Source: Vandiemenella viatica (taxonomy: Eukaryota; Arthropoda; Insecta; Orthoptera; Morabidae). From it: DNA of 64,000 nt. The stretch is from assembly GCA_031002005.1 (NCBI GenBank), contig CM061919.1:16873687-16937686 (forward strand), in the 5' to 3' direction. Below, one piece after another: positions 53,952 through 64,000 of the stretch. The position numbers and the translations under genes are program-made. The notes under the pieces are model-generated. The model made no database searches and was not told where the DNA came from. It saw only the letters and a program-made list of their open reading frames with translations. The first letter of the stretch is position 1; each line of letters begins with the position of its first letter.

Positions 53952-54920
53952 CTTTAATGATACTGAACATTTGTTAAGAAAGACGTGGAAGATAAAAACA
54001 GAAAACTAAGTATCCACAAAAGCAATCACAATTATGTCACAGATTAACCAACATCAACAGTCAGTTTGTACTGAAGAAAAATGTTTCATAACAAAAGTTT
54101 TTCAGCTTCATTGCTACCCTACCCACTTACTCAGCTTTTTACTGCAGGTGCTTTTGTTGCACTTATGTGACAGTATCATAGTCTTGCACATACAGACTGC
54201 AAAATTAAGCTTGTTGGTAATACAATAATGTGAATATCTAAAAAAAACTGATCAGAATACCATACACAAAACAATTTTTATTGAAGCACTTATTAAATGC
54301 AATCTTAGATTTCTAAAGATTTTTCAGGCATATTGTTGAAAAATTAGAGGGAGGGCATTATATTATTTACAGTTTTAGAAGCTATGTCTAACAAAATGTA
54401 AAACTAAAAAGACTGGCCCAAAACAAAAGTGACAGAATTTTTGAATACCAAACTTGACAGTGTGAAACAAAAATCATCCCACTGTTGAATGTATGCAGAT
54501 GCATTCTATATTTTGGTATCTGTCTACTTATCTGTTTTGCATTCAATATAACACATCACAAAGGAGCAAAGGAATTATGAAGCTGTGACAAACACATGGA
54601 CGGATGGGAATGAGGAAATTATAAGCATTCCATTTTTGGAATTTTTGATACAGAACAACAAAATGAGAATCAAAAGAAGGGTAAAATTGAAAAGTGGGAC
54701 AAAGAAAGGTAATCAATTAGTGCTGAGCCTTATTTCTATTTTCATCGCCTAACATTGTTTTGCATTAATTTTGATGCAAACTAACACCTATAAGTGTCAA
54801 AATCTCCAATGTTCAAAGAATTTATGGCATTTTATGAATTGATAAGAGACAAAGAGAAATTTAAATAAATGTTATAACAGGTAGCAAAGAAAATTTTTTA
54901 TTTATTTTTTGTGATAGTTA
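53952..54920. other. Upstream region of Sec3, nothing recognised
   Basis: AT-rich, no element or exon recognised. No core promoter motif could be supported. Confidence 0.5.
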
Positions 54921-54924
54921 TCAC

Positions 54925-56115
54925 AAGAGTCTTCTTCTTCTTCTTCCTGTCCAGTATTAGGCCTGGTGGCCTCTTACGGTCTCAATCCATCTTCTTGGTG
55001 GCCTTCCTACATCTATCCTGCCTCTAGGATAGTATTTGAGAATTTTCTGTGGGACCCGGTCCATCTTCATTCTTAGTACATGGTCTGCCCAAGATGTTCT
55101 GTAGGTTTCTACAGTTTAGAGAATTGGTTTTATCTTGAGTTCTTTAAGGATTTCATCAAATCTCTTTCTGTCTCTTAATGTGTAGCCAGCTGATCTCCTT
55201 ACGAATCGCATCTCAGCCGCCGTTAGTCTCTGTTCATCACCTTTCCTCAGTTTCCAGGCCTCGCTGCCATACAATAGTGTAGGTTTAGCAAGGATATTAC
55301 ATAGCCTGATTTTTGTATGATGTTGAACAAGAGATGGTCTGTAGATGTTATTTATTATTCCTGTAACTTTCGTAAAATCTGTGAATTTTTGTTGCATATC
55401 GGTTTCTAGGGTGTAGCTGAGGTTGTAACCTAGGTATTTAAATTCTGCTACTTATTCTATGGATGTGTTGTCTATTGAGATTTTGGTTCTTTTGTGGTTT
55501 TTTCCAACAAAGGCCATAACCTTGGTTTTATTGAGGTAAATCTCCATGCCGTATTCTTTTGCTGTCATATGGAGGTTATATACCGATCTCTGAAGGTCAT
55601 CTTCTGATTCAGCAAAAAACACTTGGCAAACAGTAATGTATCCAGGTTGGTCTGTCTGTCTATTTTTATTCTACCATGGGGTTTTTGTCACCAGTCACTA
55701 ATGATTTTGTTTATATATGTGCTGAATAAAAGTGGAGATAGGCAACACCCTTGTCTCACTCCTCAATTAATGGGTTTCCATTCCAACAGCTGTTGTCCTG
55801 TTCTGACTGTGATTACATTGTGGCTGTAGATGTTTTGAATTGCTTTTGTGATCTGTGGTGGTGTGTTACTTTCCGCCAGAATTTGCCAAAGTTTTCTTCT
55901 GTCGATTGTATCAAAAGCATTTTTGAAATCAATAAATGCCAGGTGTGTTTCCAGATTAAACTCTTTCCTTTTCTCAATTAGCATCTTGAGTGTGAAACAG
56001 CCATCTGCACATGATCTACCCTTCTGAAACCCATTTTGTTCTTCTCCAAGAAGTGGTGCATAATTTTTTTTTTTGCAATCTTGATTTAATGATGCTGGAG
56101 TAAAGTTTATAACCA
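54925..56115 (-). mobile_element. LINE pseudogene (RTE-like or related), reverse-transcriptase part
   Basis: Minus-strand frames from the right: LGEEQNGFQKGRSCADGCFT, AFIDFKNAFDTIDRRKLWQI, then GVRQGCCLSPLLFSTYINKI; a decayed section at 55450-55650; LVQHHTKIRLCNILAKPTLL, YGSEAWKLRKGDEQRLTAAE, MRFVRRSAGYTLRDRKR; and a C-terminal RGRIDVGRPPRRWIE stretch. The 3' end is a (GAA)n tail at 54930-54945. The MRF.RR.AGYT.RD..R motif is a known signature of this insect LINE group. The catalytic YADD box is not recognisable. Confidence 0.82.
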
Positions 56116-56124
56116 GCATTGAGC

Positions 56125-56660
56125 AAGCTTACAAGAGTGGTGGTAGTAAATATGGTTAAAACCAGTCGGGTAAATCTGAAGATGATACACTGGGTGGAAG
56201 AATTATTAAGAACTAGGAAGAAAAGAGTTGAGCTAGGAACCATAGTCAAAAGAGATGGAACTGAAGAATGCGATGAGGCAATTTATTGCTGTTTATTATC
56301 TAATGAATGATTGCATTGGTGGTTTAAAATTAGATTTTTTACTGATGACACACAATGTTTTATAATAGGTTTAATAAAAGATAAGACTGTAAACATTTAC
56401 AGCTGATCTATTATCTAGTTGGGTATTCAACATGGGATGAAAATATATGCTAAAAGGAGTAATCTCATTAGTTACAAAAATAAAAAAAAATAAAGGTTTT
56501 ATTCATAACATGGATGAGGAACTGCTTGTGCAATATAATATCTGGACATAAAATTTGATGATAAATGCAATTTGGCAGGACATATTGAGTAGGCAGAAGA
56601 GAGAGGCATCAAATATTTTTTTTCTTATGGCATGTTTTGTATATGAAAACGGAGATGCGC
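56125..56660 (+). mobile_element. LINE fragment (family L-A)
   Basis: Plus-strand remnants: a reading resembling the C-terminal side of the L-A element nested at 17.5-22.9 kb, with FTDDTQCFI at about 56335 in place of the FADDT active site, and a shared segment gaggaactgcttgt / aaatttgatgataaatgcaa that parallels 21550-21620. Frames are broken. It is out of order at its left edge (56130-56300), suggesting a rearranged copy. Confidence 0.6.
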
Positions 56661-56693
56661 AGCTGCATACCATAGTAACAAATATAAATAATT

Positions 56694-56775
56694 CATCGCT
56701 GATGATGCCTCGATGAGAGGTGAAACGCGTACGACGCAAAATAAATAAATGAAACAGTTGCATTGGCGTTACATT
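56694..56775 (+). repeat. Dispersed repeat, second copy
   Basis: Sequence tgatgcctcgatgagaggtg through aaacgcgtacgacgc to cagttgcattggcg matches the repeat at 25351-25432 in the same orientation. Confidence 0.6.
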
Positions 56776-57591
56776 TTCAACTAGAAACATTAAACTGATG
56801 TTCATCACTTGATTACATCATGGAAACTGCTAGAATCTGTTACTGAAAACCTCAACTCTAACAATAGCAACAAGAATATCAAAAATCCTTGGATACATTT
56901 ATGCAATTACGTTGCATTTACATCAAGATTGGGAGAACAGTTGACTTATGAAAGCAAACTGTGTTTTCTTAAACTTTCTACAATCAAGGCTCATGTTTCT
57001 AGCCTTAATAATCTTAAACACCATATGAAGATACGTATAGCTGGAAAAAAGTAAAAGGAGGGTGTACTCGTGGGAAAAAAGAATTCAAAGCCTTTTACAA
57101 GTGTGAGCCAAATTTGATAGTTTTCATAAAGAAATCCATTCTTGCATCACGCATTTCGGTGCATAACACCATGATATAGCTTGCAGTAATACCTATTATA
57201 ATAGTTAAACATCAGTACAACTTTTGGATAGTTAACTTTTAATGGGTAATTTAAACATGCGTTAAATTTGCAGAAATGTAACACTTTAACGATTATCGAA
57301 GATAAACTTTTTGATTAACTGTGCCCACCTGTATGAATCAGGTGGGAAAGAGGTGGTGGTGGGGGGGGGGGGGGGGGGGGGGGAGTTGACCAACGATAAC
57401 TGTGGTAAGGTATAATCTCTAAAACAGCCAAATTAAAATAAAATGAACAAATTTTATTTTATAATAAAATATAGAAAACATATTTTGGGCCTTTTTTTAA
57501 AAAAAAAAAAAAAAATATGTATGTATAACAATGTGACAGGTTTACAGCTGGGGTCTGGATGAAGGTAGAGGCTAGGGTAAGGCCCGGTGTT
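56776..57591. other. Upstream region, low complexity
   Basis: Unassigned. Contains a run of about 26 G at 57358-57384 and an A run at 57499-57514. Confidence 0.5.
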
Positions 57592-59858
57592 TAGCTATGT
57601 CCACACTTGTTCAACTTTTGGTCATCATAGGCATGCGTCATATTGCACGGGGGAGAGACTCGGAAGGCATGCGTCAGGGGCATGCCCGAGATCCTCAGTT
57701 CGTTCAGCAAACCAGGAGGCACGGCGTATTGCAAGCGTTTCCAGGTGTAGTGGATTCTCGTGCATCTCCGCTTGCAATATGTCGCTCATTCTAGTAAGCT
57801 TACACAATATCGCGACACTTTTGTAACATTATTTCTTAGGTTTTTTGGTTATTCATTTAAGTGACGTAATTATAATCAGTATTTAGTAATTTTTCACATC
57901 ATTTAAAATCAATTCAAGCTTATTTTAATTAATATTTTGCATTGATTGATTGTTGTGAAAAATTTTGACAATGTAGGATTGTTTGTTTTGCAGAGATTCT
58001 TGAACAAAAATTTGGCACAGGGCGCGTAATATTTAGTGTGCAGTTGTACAGTATATTCACGTAGGTAATATTTAATCTCGTTTAACGTATGGGTTCAAGC
58101 TTCATCATATACTTAGTATACCAATAGACAGATTTAAGCAGCACTAAGTATCATATTATTCAGTTATACTAAGTATCATATTATTCAGTAACAGTAAATA
58201 ACATTTGTCGTAATAAGCAGTCAGATGCATTTACGCATGTATGTGAAAGTATTAATGAACATTCTGAATAAACGAGTCATTTGTACAGTAGCAGCTGTTA
58301 TCTATTTAAAAAATTCAGGAAGTTCAGATTATTCATTGGAATGGAAAATTTTCTGTTAAACGATGTCAACTGTATGGTTACATCATGACAGCTGCGAAAA
58401 CTGCAACATTTTTTATGATGTCAAATATAGATTCAAATCTGTCATACGTGGTTTAACACAATGAACAAGTAATTAACTCAATCAACATCTTGTTAACACC
58501 TTATAATCTTAATTTACTTATTGCTACACACGATTTTCTTGGATCAAGAACAGTTCGTTCTAATATGTTAGAGATACACGCAAGGTCATATCCAGGATCC
58601 GAACTTGGGGAGGGGGGGCGCAACATCTGAATAGGGGATGGGGAACTCGTATTTTTTTCGAGGAAGTGGGGTGGGGGACTGAAACATGCCGATTTCTTAC
58701 AAAATAAAGCTCAAACCTATAGAGGAAACTATTATTATTATTGATTCACATAGTAATCCAAGGACCAACTAAGCAGTTAATCAAGATCGTAACTCAATTA
58801 TAGATTTTTATGTAAACATTAATCATCTCCGATTCTCAGAAAAACTTTCAATAACTTTATTTATCAATATCTCACGGTGTACTTTCACGAAATTTCGATG
58901 CACACTCATCAGGCATAATCTAGTCAATCTTTCCTCTCCCATAGTGCTCCTGAGCCAGTTCTTCACTCGTCGAAGTGTACTGAAGGCAACTTGATTTTTC
59001 TTCTAAGGGGGAGGGGGCAGCAGCCCCCCTCTCCCTGCCCCTCGCTGGATACGCCCATGTGTACACGGGTAGGTAATACGCAGGTTTCTTTCTTCCAGAA
59101 ACCAAATTTATTGAAAGTGTGCTATACTCAGCAACATTTTCCAGATACATCTCGAGCTGAAAATGTTCATGTTATATCACTAGCAAGCAGTTATCTCGCC
59201 ATGGTATACCGCCTGTCGGTCACATAAAATATGAATTCATCTCGTCTCCGGGAAGCATTCAAAGAATGTCTTCAAGGAATTCTTCGAAGTGGGGTGAAGC
59301 CAATGTCGTTTGCGGTAATTCCACGCCAAGTTACAGGAATAGCAGTTCCTGTGCTGGCATCTTCACTATCCAAAGATCCCACTGGGCAGTAAAACCTTGT
59401 ACAATCCGGCTGCATACGAATGAAATTGTGCAAATATAAGACTATGTCCACAACCGTGTTTTTAACTTTGATTTCAGTTAGCTTTCGGAAAACGAAAGCA
59501 AGAGGGCTTACGGCTTTTTTAACCGTGAGCCTTGCTCTAACAGCCTATAATTGGAAATCCTTTTTGGCGATCCTTCATCCAAATCAAATTTATATGGTTT
59601 ACTTAGATGAGATGTCAAACGAAAGACATCATCGGTAACCACCGGTATTTCGCTAATATAATATTGGATCATCTATCTAGCTGCGGCTACACCAGAACAC
59701 TGAGGGGCATGCCTCATGAGGCATGAATGTGGACACTAAAAGGCATGCCTCCTGAGGCGTGCCTTTAGGGCATGCGTCAAGATGAACATATTGCAAGAGG
59801 AACGGGCAAGAGGAAAAGGCAAGTTGAAAGGGAAGAGGCATAAGTGAGGACATAGCTA
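57592..59858. mobile_element. Palindrome-rich DNA element with TAGCTATGTCC ends
   Basis: The left end tagctatgtccacacttgtt and right end (ggacatagcta, inverted) frame a 2.27 kb segment. Both subterminal regions are packed with GCATGC-type repeats (57630-57690 and 59705-59780), including the perfect 18-bp palindrome catgcctcatgaggcatg at about 59710. atattgcac and cttgcaat motifs also recur inverted. The interior has no recognisable ORF and holds a nested mini-hAT (58581-59059). It is likely a non-autonomous DNA transposon; the superfamily is unclear, and Harbinger-like ends are only a guess. Confidence 0.6.
58581..59059 (-). mobile_element. Mini-hAT element keeping only the transposase C-terminus
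   Basis: The ends are caaggtcatatccagg and, inverted, catgggcgtatccagcg, followed on both sides by G-rich stretches. Flanking octamers gatacacg (58573-58580) and tgtacacg (59060-59067) match at 6 of 8 positions. Minus-strand coding near 59000-58860 reads FSTLRRVKNWLRSTMGEERL, TRLCLMSVHRNF and KVHREILINKVIESFSENRR, the hAT dimerisation domain of the ZMYM/52-kDa-repressor type. The rest of the transposase is deleted. Confidence 0.85.
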
Positions 59859-59869
59859 TCAGGATATGT

Positions 59870-60930
59870 TGGTAGGCTAGTACCCATCAGTGGAGTTTGA
59901 AAGGGGTAGTAGTGTAAGGAAAAACTCTTGACAGCTCTCACTGTAAAACCGGTATTGAGATTGTTAGAGTAGTGTGTGCTGGCATGGGTTGCCACTGAAT
60001 GGCAGTATAAACTGTTTGAATTTAGCCGTTCACCCTGATGGACAGGCCAGAAACTGTGCCGTAAAGGCAGATAATCTAGTAAATGAGGTTAACAGTAGCG
60101 CAAGTGCATGTTCGTGAGATTGGGTGGTCTGCTGAAGCATATGCAGGGGCCAGTGGGTAGGATTTTTGGAAGGAGGATGTGCATTTCAGGAAAGGAATGT
60201 AGAAAGTCATGTCCACGGCAGAGGATCTGATTAATGGACTCTAGACCATTAAAGAACTGGGTGATGAATATTGGGATGTGGTAAGTTTCAGAAGATGCAT
60301 AATGGAAGCAGTAGAAATGGTGGGTGGTAGCACGAGAGATTTGCTTTTATAAAAGATCGGGGGGGGGGGGGGGGGGGAAGCAGCAGGAAATGTGGGCTTC
60401 TGTTTTTGGGAATACCTGGAAAGCAATTCATGATCAGAAGAGATACGTCAGCTGGAGATTGCAAGGCTGTGAGAAAGGGAACATTTTGCATGGAAGGGAT
60501 GGGAACAATGGAGGTACTGGTATAAATTTATTGGCTTGATGTTCACAGAAGTTTAGAGGGCACCTTGTCATAGGGAAGGTCCACATCAAGAAAGGTGACA
60601 CTTGTGTGGGAATAAATCCAGATGAAGATTGAAAAACTAAAGGGAATTGAGAAATTCTATGGTTTTTCCTTGTGGGTCCTTCTTCATGAATTGTTGCTTC
60701 AGATTGCACAGGAAGAGTTTCGAATAAGACCGGGCCACACGGGTGCTCATGACACTGCTGTCCATTTTGTGATAAACTCACTGTAAAACACTCTCTCTCA
60801 ACACTCACTCCCCAAAATGTCATCCTGTTGACAAAGGACAAGACACAAAAATTACTATATCATGTGTGTTTTTGTCTTTTCTGTATGTTCGCACCCCACA
60901 TCGATCATTTATATGTAAGTGGTGGCTCAT
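59870..60930 (-). mobile_element. Penelope-like element fragment (family P2)
   Basis: Minus-strand frames give GFIPTQVSPFLMWTFPMTRC, PLNFCEHQANKFIPVPPLFP, LQNVPFLTALQSPADVSLLI and LHMLQQTTQS, which correspond to the linker region of the family found at 13.3 and 39-41 kb. A run of G at 60361-60377 interrupts it. The tail-like motif at 60870-60935 lies on the other side, in the opposite orientation. Confidence 0.6.
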
Positions 60931-61173
60931 TTCCCTATCCTAATTTGAAATTTCTTTTCACTATTTAGTGCCTTTCACTTCATATAATACACAAGACTAT
61001 TTTTTAAACAGATCCAAAACATATTTTTTATGCTTAGTTAAAAAAAGAATTTTTTCATCTTATTTTACTTTGACTGGTCATTACAGAGATCATACTTTCC
61101 CACAAAAACCTATGATCAACTCCCCCTCCTTCCACTGTCATTGCAATCCTCACTCTTTCAACCTGGTTCATCT
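60931..61173. other. Upstream region, nothing recognised
   Basis: T-rich sequence between a Penelope fragment and the first MITE of the right-hand cluster. Confidence 0.4.
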
Positions 61174-61690
61174 GGGTAATATGTAGATTGGGATACCGCT
61201 GCAACAACGTAACTGACGCACACGATATTGCTGATACCCAATTTCCAAACTGTATCTATCACTGTTAGTGTGGTCCAGGCTGCGTTCCAACCTAAACGCA
61301 AACGGTTATTGACGAAATCTTTTTTATTATCATCATTTTTTTTCATATGAATGATTTTAATAGCAATTTCAGCCACACAGGGAAATATAGGAAAATGGAA
61401 TGAAATAAAAATCAATGCAATCGTGACTAATAGACTGAAGAATAGCTTCTACAGCCTTTTTCATGAAACCGATAGTGTTTCTGGGGCAAGTCTTACTGAC
61501 TATCACTCAATAATTAGTAACTCCAAAACACAAATGACATTTGTTGAATCACGAAGGCTGAACACATCACACACGGAAAGACTGACGTCATAGATACCAG
61601 GTGCTATTTGTGTGTACAACGCTGTAGTCGGAAGTGTTTACATCGCGAAGCAGTAAGTGACTGTAGCGGTATCCCAATCTAGATATTACC
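61174..61690. mobile_element. MITE, family M1, copy 1
   Basis: The left end gggtaatatgtagattggga and inverse right end (tcccaatctagatattacc) form terminal repeats of about 26 bp that continue with taccgct. The interior contains gtccaggctgcgttccaacc. Length about 517 bp. The 8-bp flanks (gttcatct, agtcatgg) share four central bases and may be a decayed duplication. Confidence 0.82.
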
Positions 61691-62302
61691 AGTCATGGGG
61701 TACATCTTGATATGTACCTATCTGATCCCTTTGCCATATTTCTCACCTCTAATATGATTAAAGTTTTTTATTGGAATACTGTAAGTGTGTTCATGTTTTT
61801 GTGTTCGTTGTGGTCCTCTTGCCATCATACATAGTAGGTGATGGGTTATTTTCTCTTTCCTTCCTTATTTTCTATTCAAATATCAGGGTTTTACACAAAT
61901 AAGTCCTTCTGAATTCATAAAACAGTGCATAAGCCGTATTCTATCCTCACAAACAACCATAAGTTTAGCTCATCATTCTATAATTACCAACTTCTATTTA
62001 CCCTCTCAATTAGCAGTACTGTAATATATTTTCAGACACCTGGCATATCTCAACAAAAGATCTAATTACATTTTCTATAGTAAAATGATACAGTCTTGTG
62101 AATCATCAAAATTGTATTCTTTACCTTTCCTGGCATTTTTATTGCTTCCTATATAATTCTGCCCAGACATTACCTTTCACTACCCTCCATTACTTTCACT
62201 GAATGCTGATAAAAAAAAATAAAAAAAATTGTGATATTTAAATTTGTTGAATCATTTGCAAAAAATAGCAGCTACAATACTTTCGCGAAAATTCCTCCCA
62301 CT
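61691..62302. other. Unassigned, with a Penelope-tail-like stretch
   Basis: 61775-61850 (gtgtgttcatgtttttgtgt, ggtgatgggttattttc) loosely matches the tail motif at 4540-4600. The rest is unassigned. Confidence 0.4.
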
Positions 62303-62310
62303 AAAATTTC

Positions 62311-62665
62311 GGGTAATATCAAGATGGGGATACTGCTGCGGCGTCGTGTGGTAAACACACAGATTATGTGGTATACATGACATCATTGTGACTTATGGTC
62401 CAGGCTGCACTAAAACATAAACTCAAATGATGATTGACAAAATCATATTTTATAAATATGCGTTTCGGTCGTAATGCAGCCTGGACCAAAGTGAAACGTA
62501 ACCTTAACGCACGATATTGCAGATATCCAGTTTTCAGATCATATCTATTGCTGTTACTGCGTTGGTACGTGCAGACTGAAGACGTCACAATGTCGTCATA
62601 TATACCACGTGATCTGTGTGTTAACTACCCGAGGCCGCAGCGGTATCCCTATCTTGATATTACCC
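62311..62665. mobile_element. MITE, family M1, copy 2, perfect 8-bp target duplication
   Basis: The left end gggtaatatcaagatgggga is mirrored on the right (tccctatcttgatattaccc). aaaatttc flanks both sides (62303-62310, 62666-62673). Terminal repeats extend through atac.gctgcgg. Interior gtccaggctgcactaaaac and gcagcctggaccaaagtgaa are themselves inverted. No ORF. The 8-bp duplication fits hAT, P or Merlin-type transposition, but the GGG ends are not typical of hAT. Confidence 0.93.
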
Positions 62666-62957
62666 AAAATTTCTAATGTACATTTAAAAATTCCTACCAG
62701 TCAACATATTTTCCATAAAATCATCCCAACTTCTCTCCTCAACATTGCTAGCTTCAGCTATAATCATATTAGTTGTTTTATTTCACTCTGTTCTTACTTA
62801 CTTACTCTTTATGAGTTTACTTCAGTTTCTTCACCTAAATATGCTTCAACAGTCAAGTGGGTTGAAACTTACTATTACCATCATCTCATTCAGCTGTTTT
62901 AATGTATCCACATATTTCCTTCCATATGCCAAATTTCTGCAGGAGTTGTTTCAAACA

Positions 62958-63233
62958 GGATTACTGGAGATCGTGATTCCGCCAGGAGTTTTCACCATAA
63001 TACTACAATGGTCAAACGCAAGACCCCACTAGAAATTCTTTCCGAAGTACATATAACGGTTTTATGCTGGTCCAGGCTGTATTACAGCCTAATTTCTGCT
63101 TGAAAATAATGGTCCAGACTGTATTACAACGGAATTACTGCTTGAAAATAATATGTCTTGCGACTGACTACAGCAGTATTCCAACGATATTACTGAATGT
63201 TGTTGTAGCGGAATCGCAATCTCCAGTAGACCC
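62958..63233. mobile_element. MITE, family M2 (related to M1)
   Basis: The left end ggattactggagatcgtgat and inverse right end (cgcaatctccagtagaccc) are flanked by identical gtttcaaaca (62948-62957, 63234-63243). The interior has tandem copies of gtccag.ctgtattaca and gcttgaaaataat. It shares the ggtccaggctg motif and the ttccgc subterminal motif with M1. Confidence 0.85.
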
Positions 63234-63243
63234 GTTTCAAACA

Positions 63244-63806
63244 GCCATCAGTTTTGTATTTTTATTTTACTATCTGCCTCAATGCTCTCCTAATTTCCCT
63301 TTCCTGTTTCTAAAACTCCATTCAGATAAATGTTCCCTTGTTACGCTTACTACATAATCTTTTCTGAATCCATCACCAAGTTAGCAAGGAAGTATGAAGC
63401 ATGTTTTGTTCTTAGTATTCCCTTTATAACACATCCTATCCTGATACCCAAGTGTATTCACCTTTCTATTTTGTAATATCATTCCAATTTTCTGAGCCAG
63501 TCAAAGGATTATACAAAGTAATTTTGTTTCTACTCTTAGAGTTTACACAAGTTCCAGTATATCTTGTCACTTCATATTTTGTTTCTCCCCTCTTATCCTT
63601 ACTCTGAATTAATATTCTGCAGCTTTGATTAACAAAACTTGTACAATGTTTGTTTTAAAAGCACAGAAAGTATTCCATCACTGTGACAGTGCTAACAACA
63701 CTTCAAGAATGGGAAAGTATATGCTCCACTTTTGTTATACAGTTTTAAATGAGGAGAAATATACTGCTGTTTACAACACAAAGAATTAAACCAGATACAG
63801 AACTGA
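63244..63806. other. Upstream region between two MITEs, nothing recognised
   Basis: T-rich, unassigned. Confidence 0.45.
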
Positions 63807-64000
63807 GGTCTATTAGAAATCGCGATTCCGCTACAACAACATCACTAATGATGTCATAATACTGTTGTGGTTAGCCGCAAGCAGTAGTTCCATTGTAATA
63901 CAGCCTGGGGCATTATTTTCAAGCAGAAATTAGATTTTAATGCATCATGGACCATCACGACACTGTTAAATGTATTTCGGAAAGTATTTCTACCAGCGTC
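63807..64000. mobile_element. MITE, family M2, second copy, runs off the window
   Basis: It begins ggtctattagaaatcgcgat followed by tccgctacaac, matching the right end of the copy at 62958-63233 read inverted, and continues with tgtaatacagcctggggcat and ttcaagcagaaatta, the shared interior. Its far end is outside the window. Confidence 0.8.

Noticed and set aside
1..64000. A novel multi-gene biological system such as a defence locus or biosynthetic cluster
   Set aside because: The window holds one host gene and transposable elements. No group of co-oriented unknown genes or shared regulation is visible.

Overview
This is eukaryotic DNA, AT-rich and dominated by transposable elements. It carries one recognisable host gene. 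The organism is most likely an arthropod, and probably an insect with a large genome. The evidence is long TE-filled introns, several insect-type mariner lineages, Penelope-like, RTE-like and CR1/L2-group retroelements, and tRNA-derived SINEs of a type I associate with polyneopterans such as grasshoppers and crickets. The species-level guess is only an inference. I see no prokaryotic genes, no CRISPR array and no genuine tRNA or rRNA gene.

Host gene. The minus strand carries the 5' two-thirds of the exocyst subunit Sec3 (EXOC1). Nine exons are joined by canonical GT/AG sites in consistent phases: 51925-51761, 45859-45770, 42339-42244, 28718-28610, 27054-26900, 15623-15396, 6731-6489, 2275-2029 and 1141-879. 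Together they give 531 codons starting at the ATG at 51922. The rest of the gene lies beyond base 1. Everything else in 1-51760 is intron. From 51926 to 64000 the sequence is upstream DNA or a 5'-UTR intron.

Introns and upstream DNA, left to right. 2.7-3.5 kb: dead mariner. 3.8-4.6 kb: Penelope fragment. 4.7-4.9 kb: fold-back repeat. 8.5-8.8 kb: LINE fragment. 9.5-10.0 kb: mariner-ended MITE. 10.1-12.6 kb: Penelope element split by a SINE that is itself split by a CpG-rich insert. 12.8-13.2 kb: MITE. 13.3-13.9 kb: Penelope fragment. 16.46-23.45 kb: a hAT element containing a LINE, which in turn contains a Harbinger-like MITE, a mariner and two SINEs. 23.5-24.5 kb: RTE-like fragment. 29-31.3 kb: SINEs and a Penelope fragment. 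32-33.2 kb: tandem array with a monomer of about 150 bp. 33.3-34.5 kb: hAT-like remnant. 35.9-38.85 kb: nearly intact LINE. 39-41 kb: Penelope element. 44.4-47.0 kb: two mariners. 47.3-50.1 kb: RTE-like LINE. 52.0-53.95 kb: two mariner derivatives, one a fold-back. 54.9-56.7 kb: LINE fragments. 57.6-59.9 kb: palindrome-rich DNA element with a nested mini-hAT. 59.9-60.9 kb: Penelope fragment. 61.2-64 kb: a cluster of four related MITEs.

No multi-gene system or operon exists here. The notable content is the datable nesting of elements, several non-autonomous families I cannot name, and fold-back rearrangements. Boundaries quoted to the base come from visible terminal repeats and target duplications; the others are approximate.
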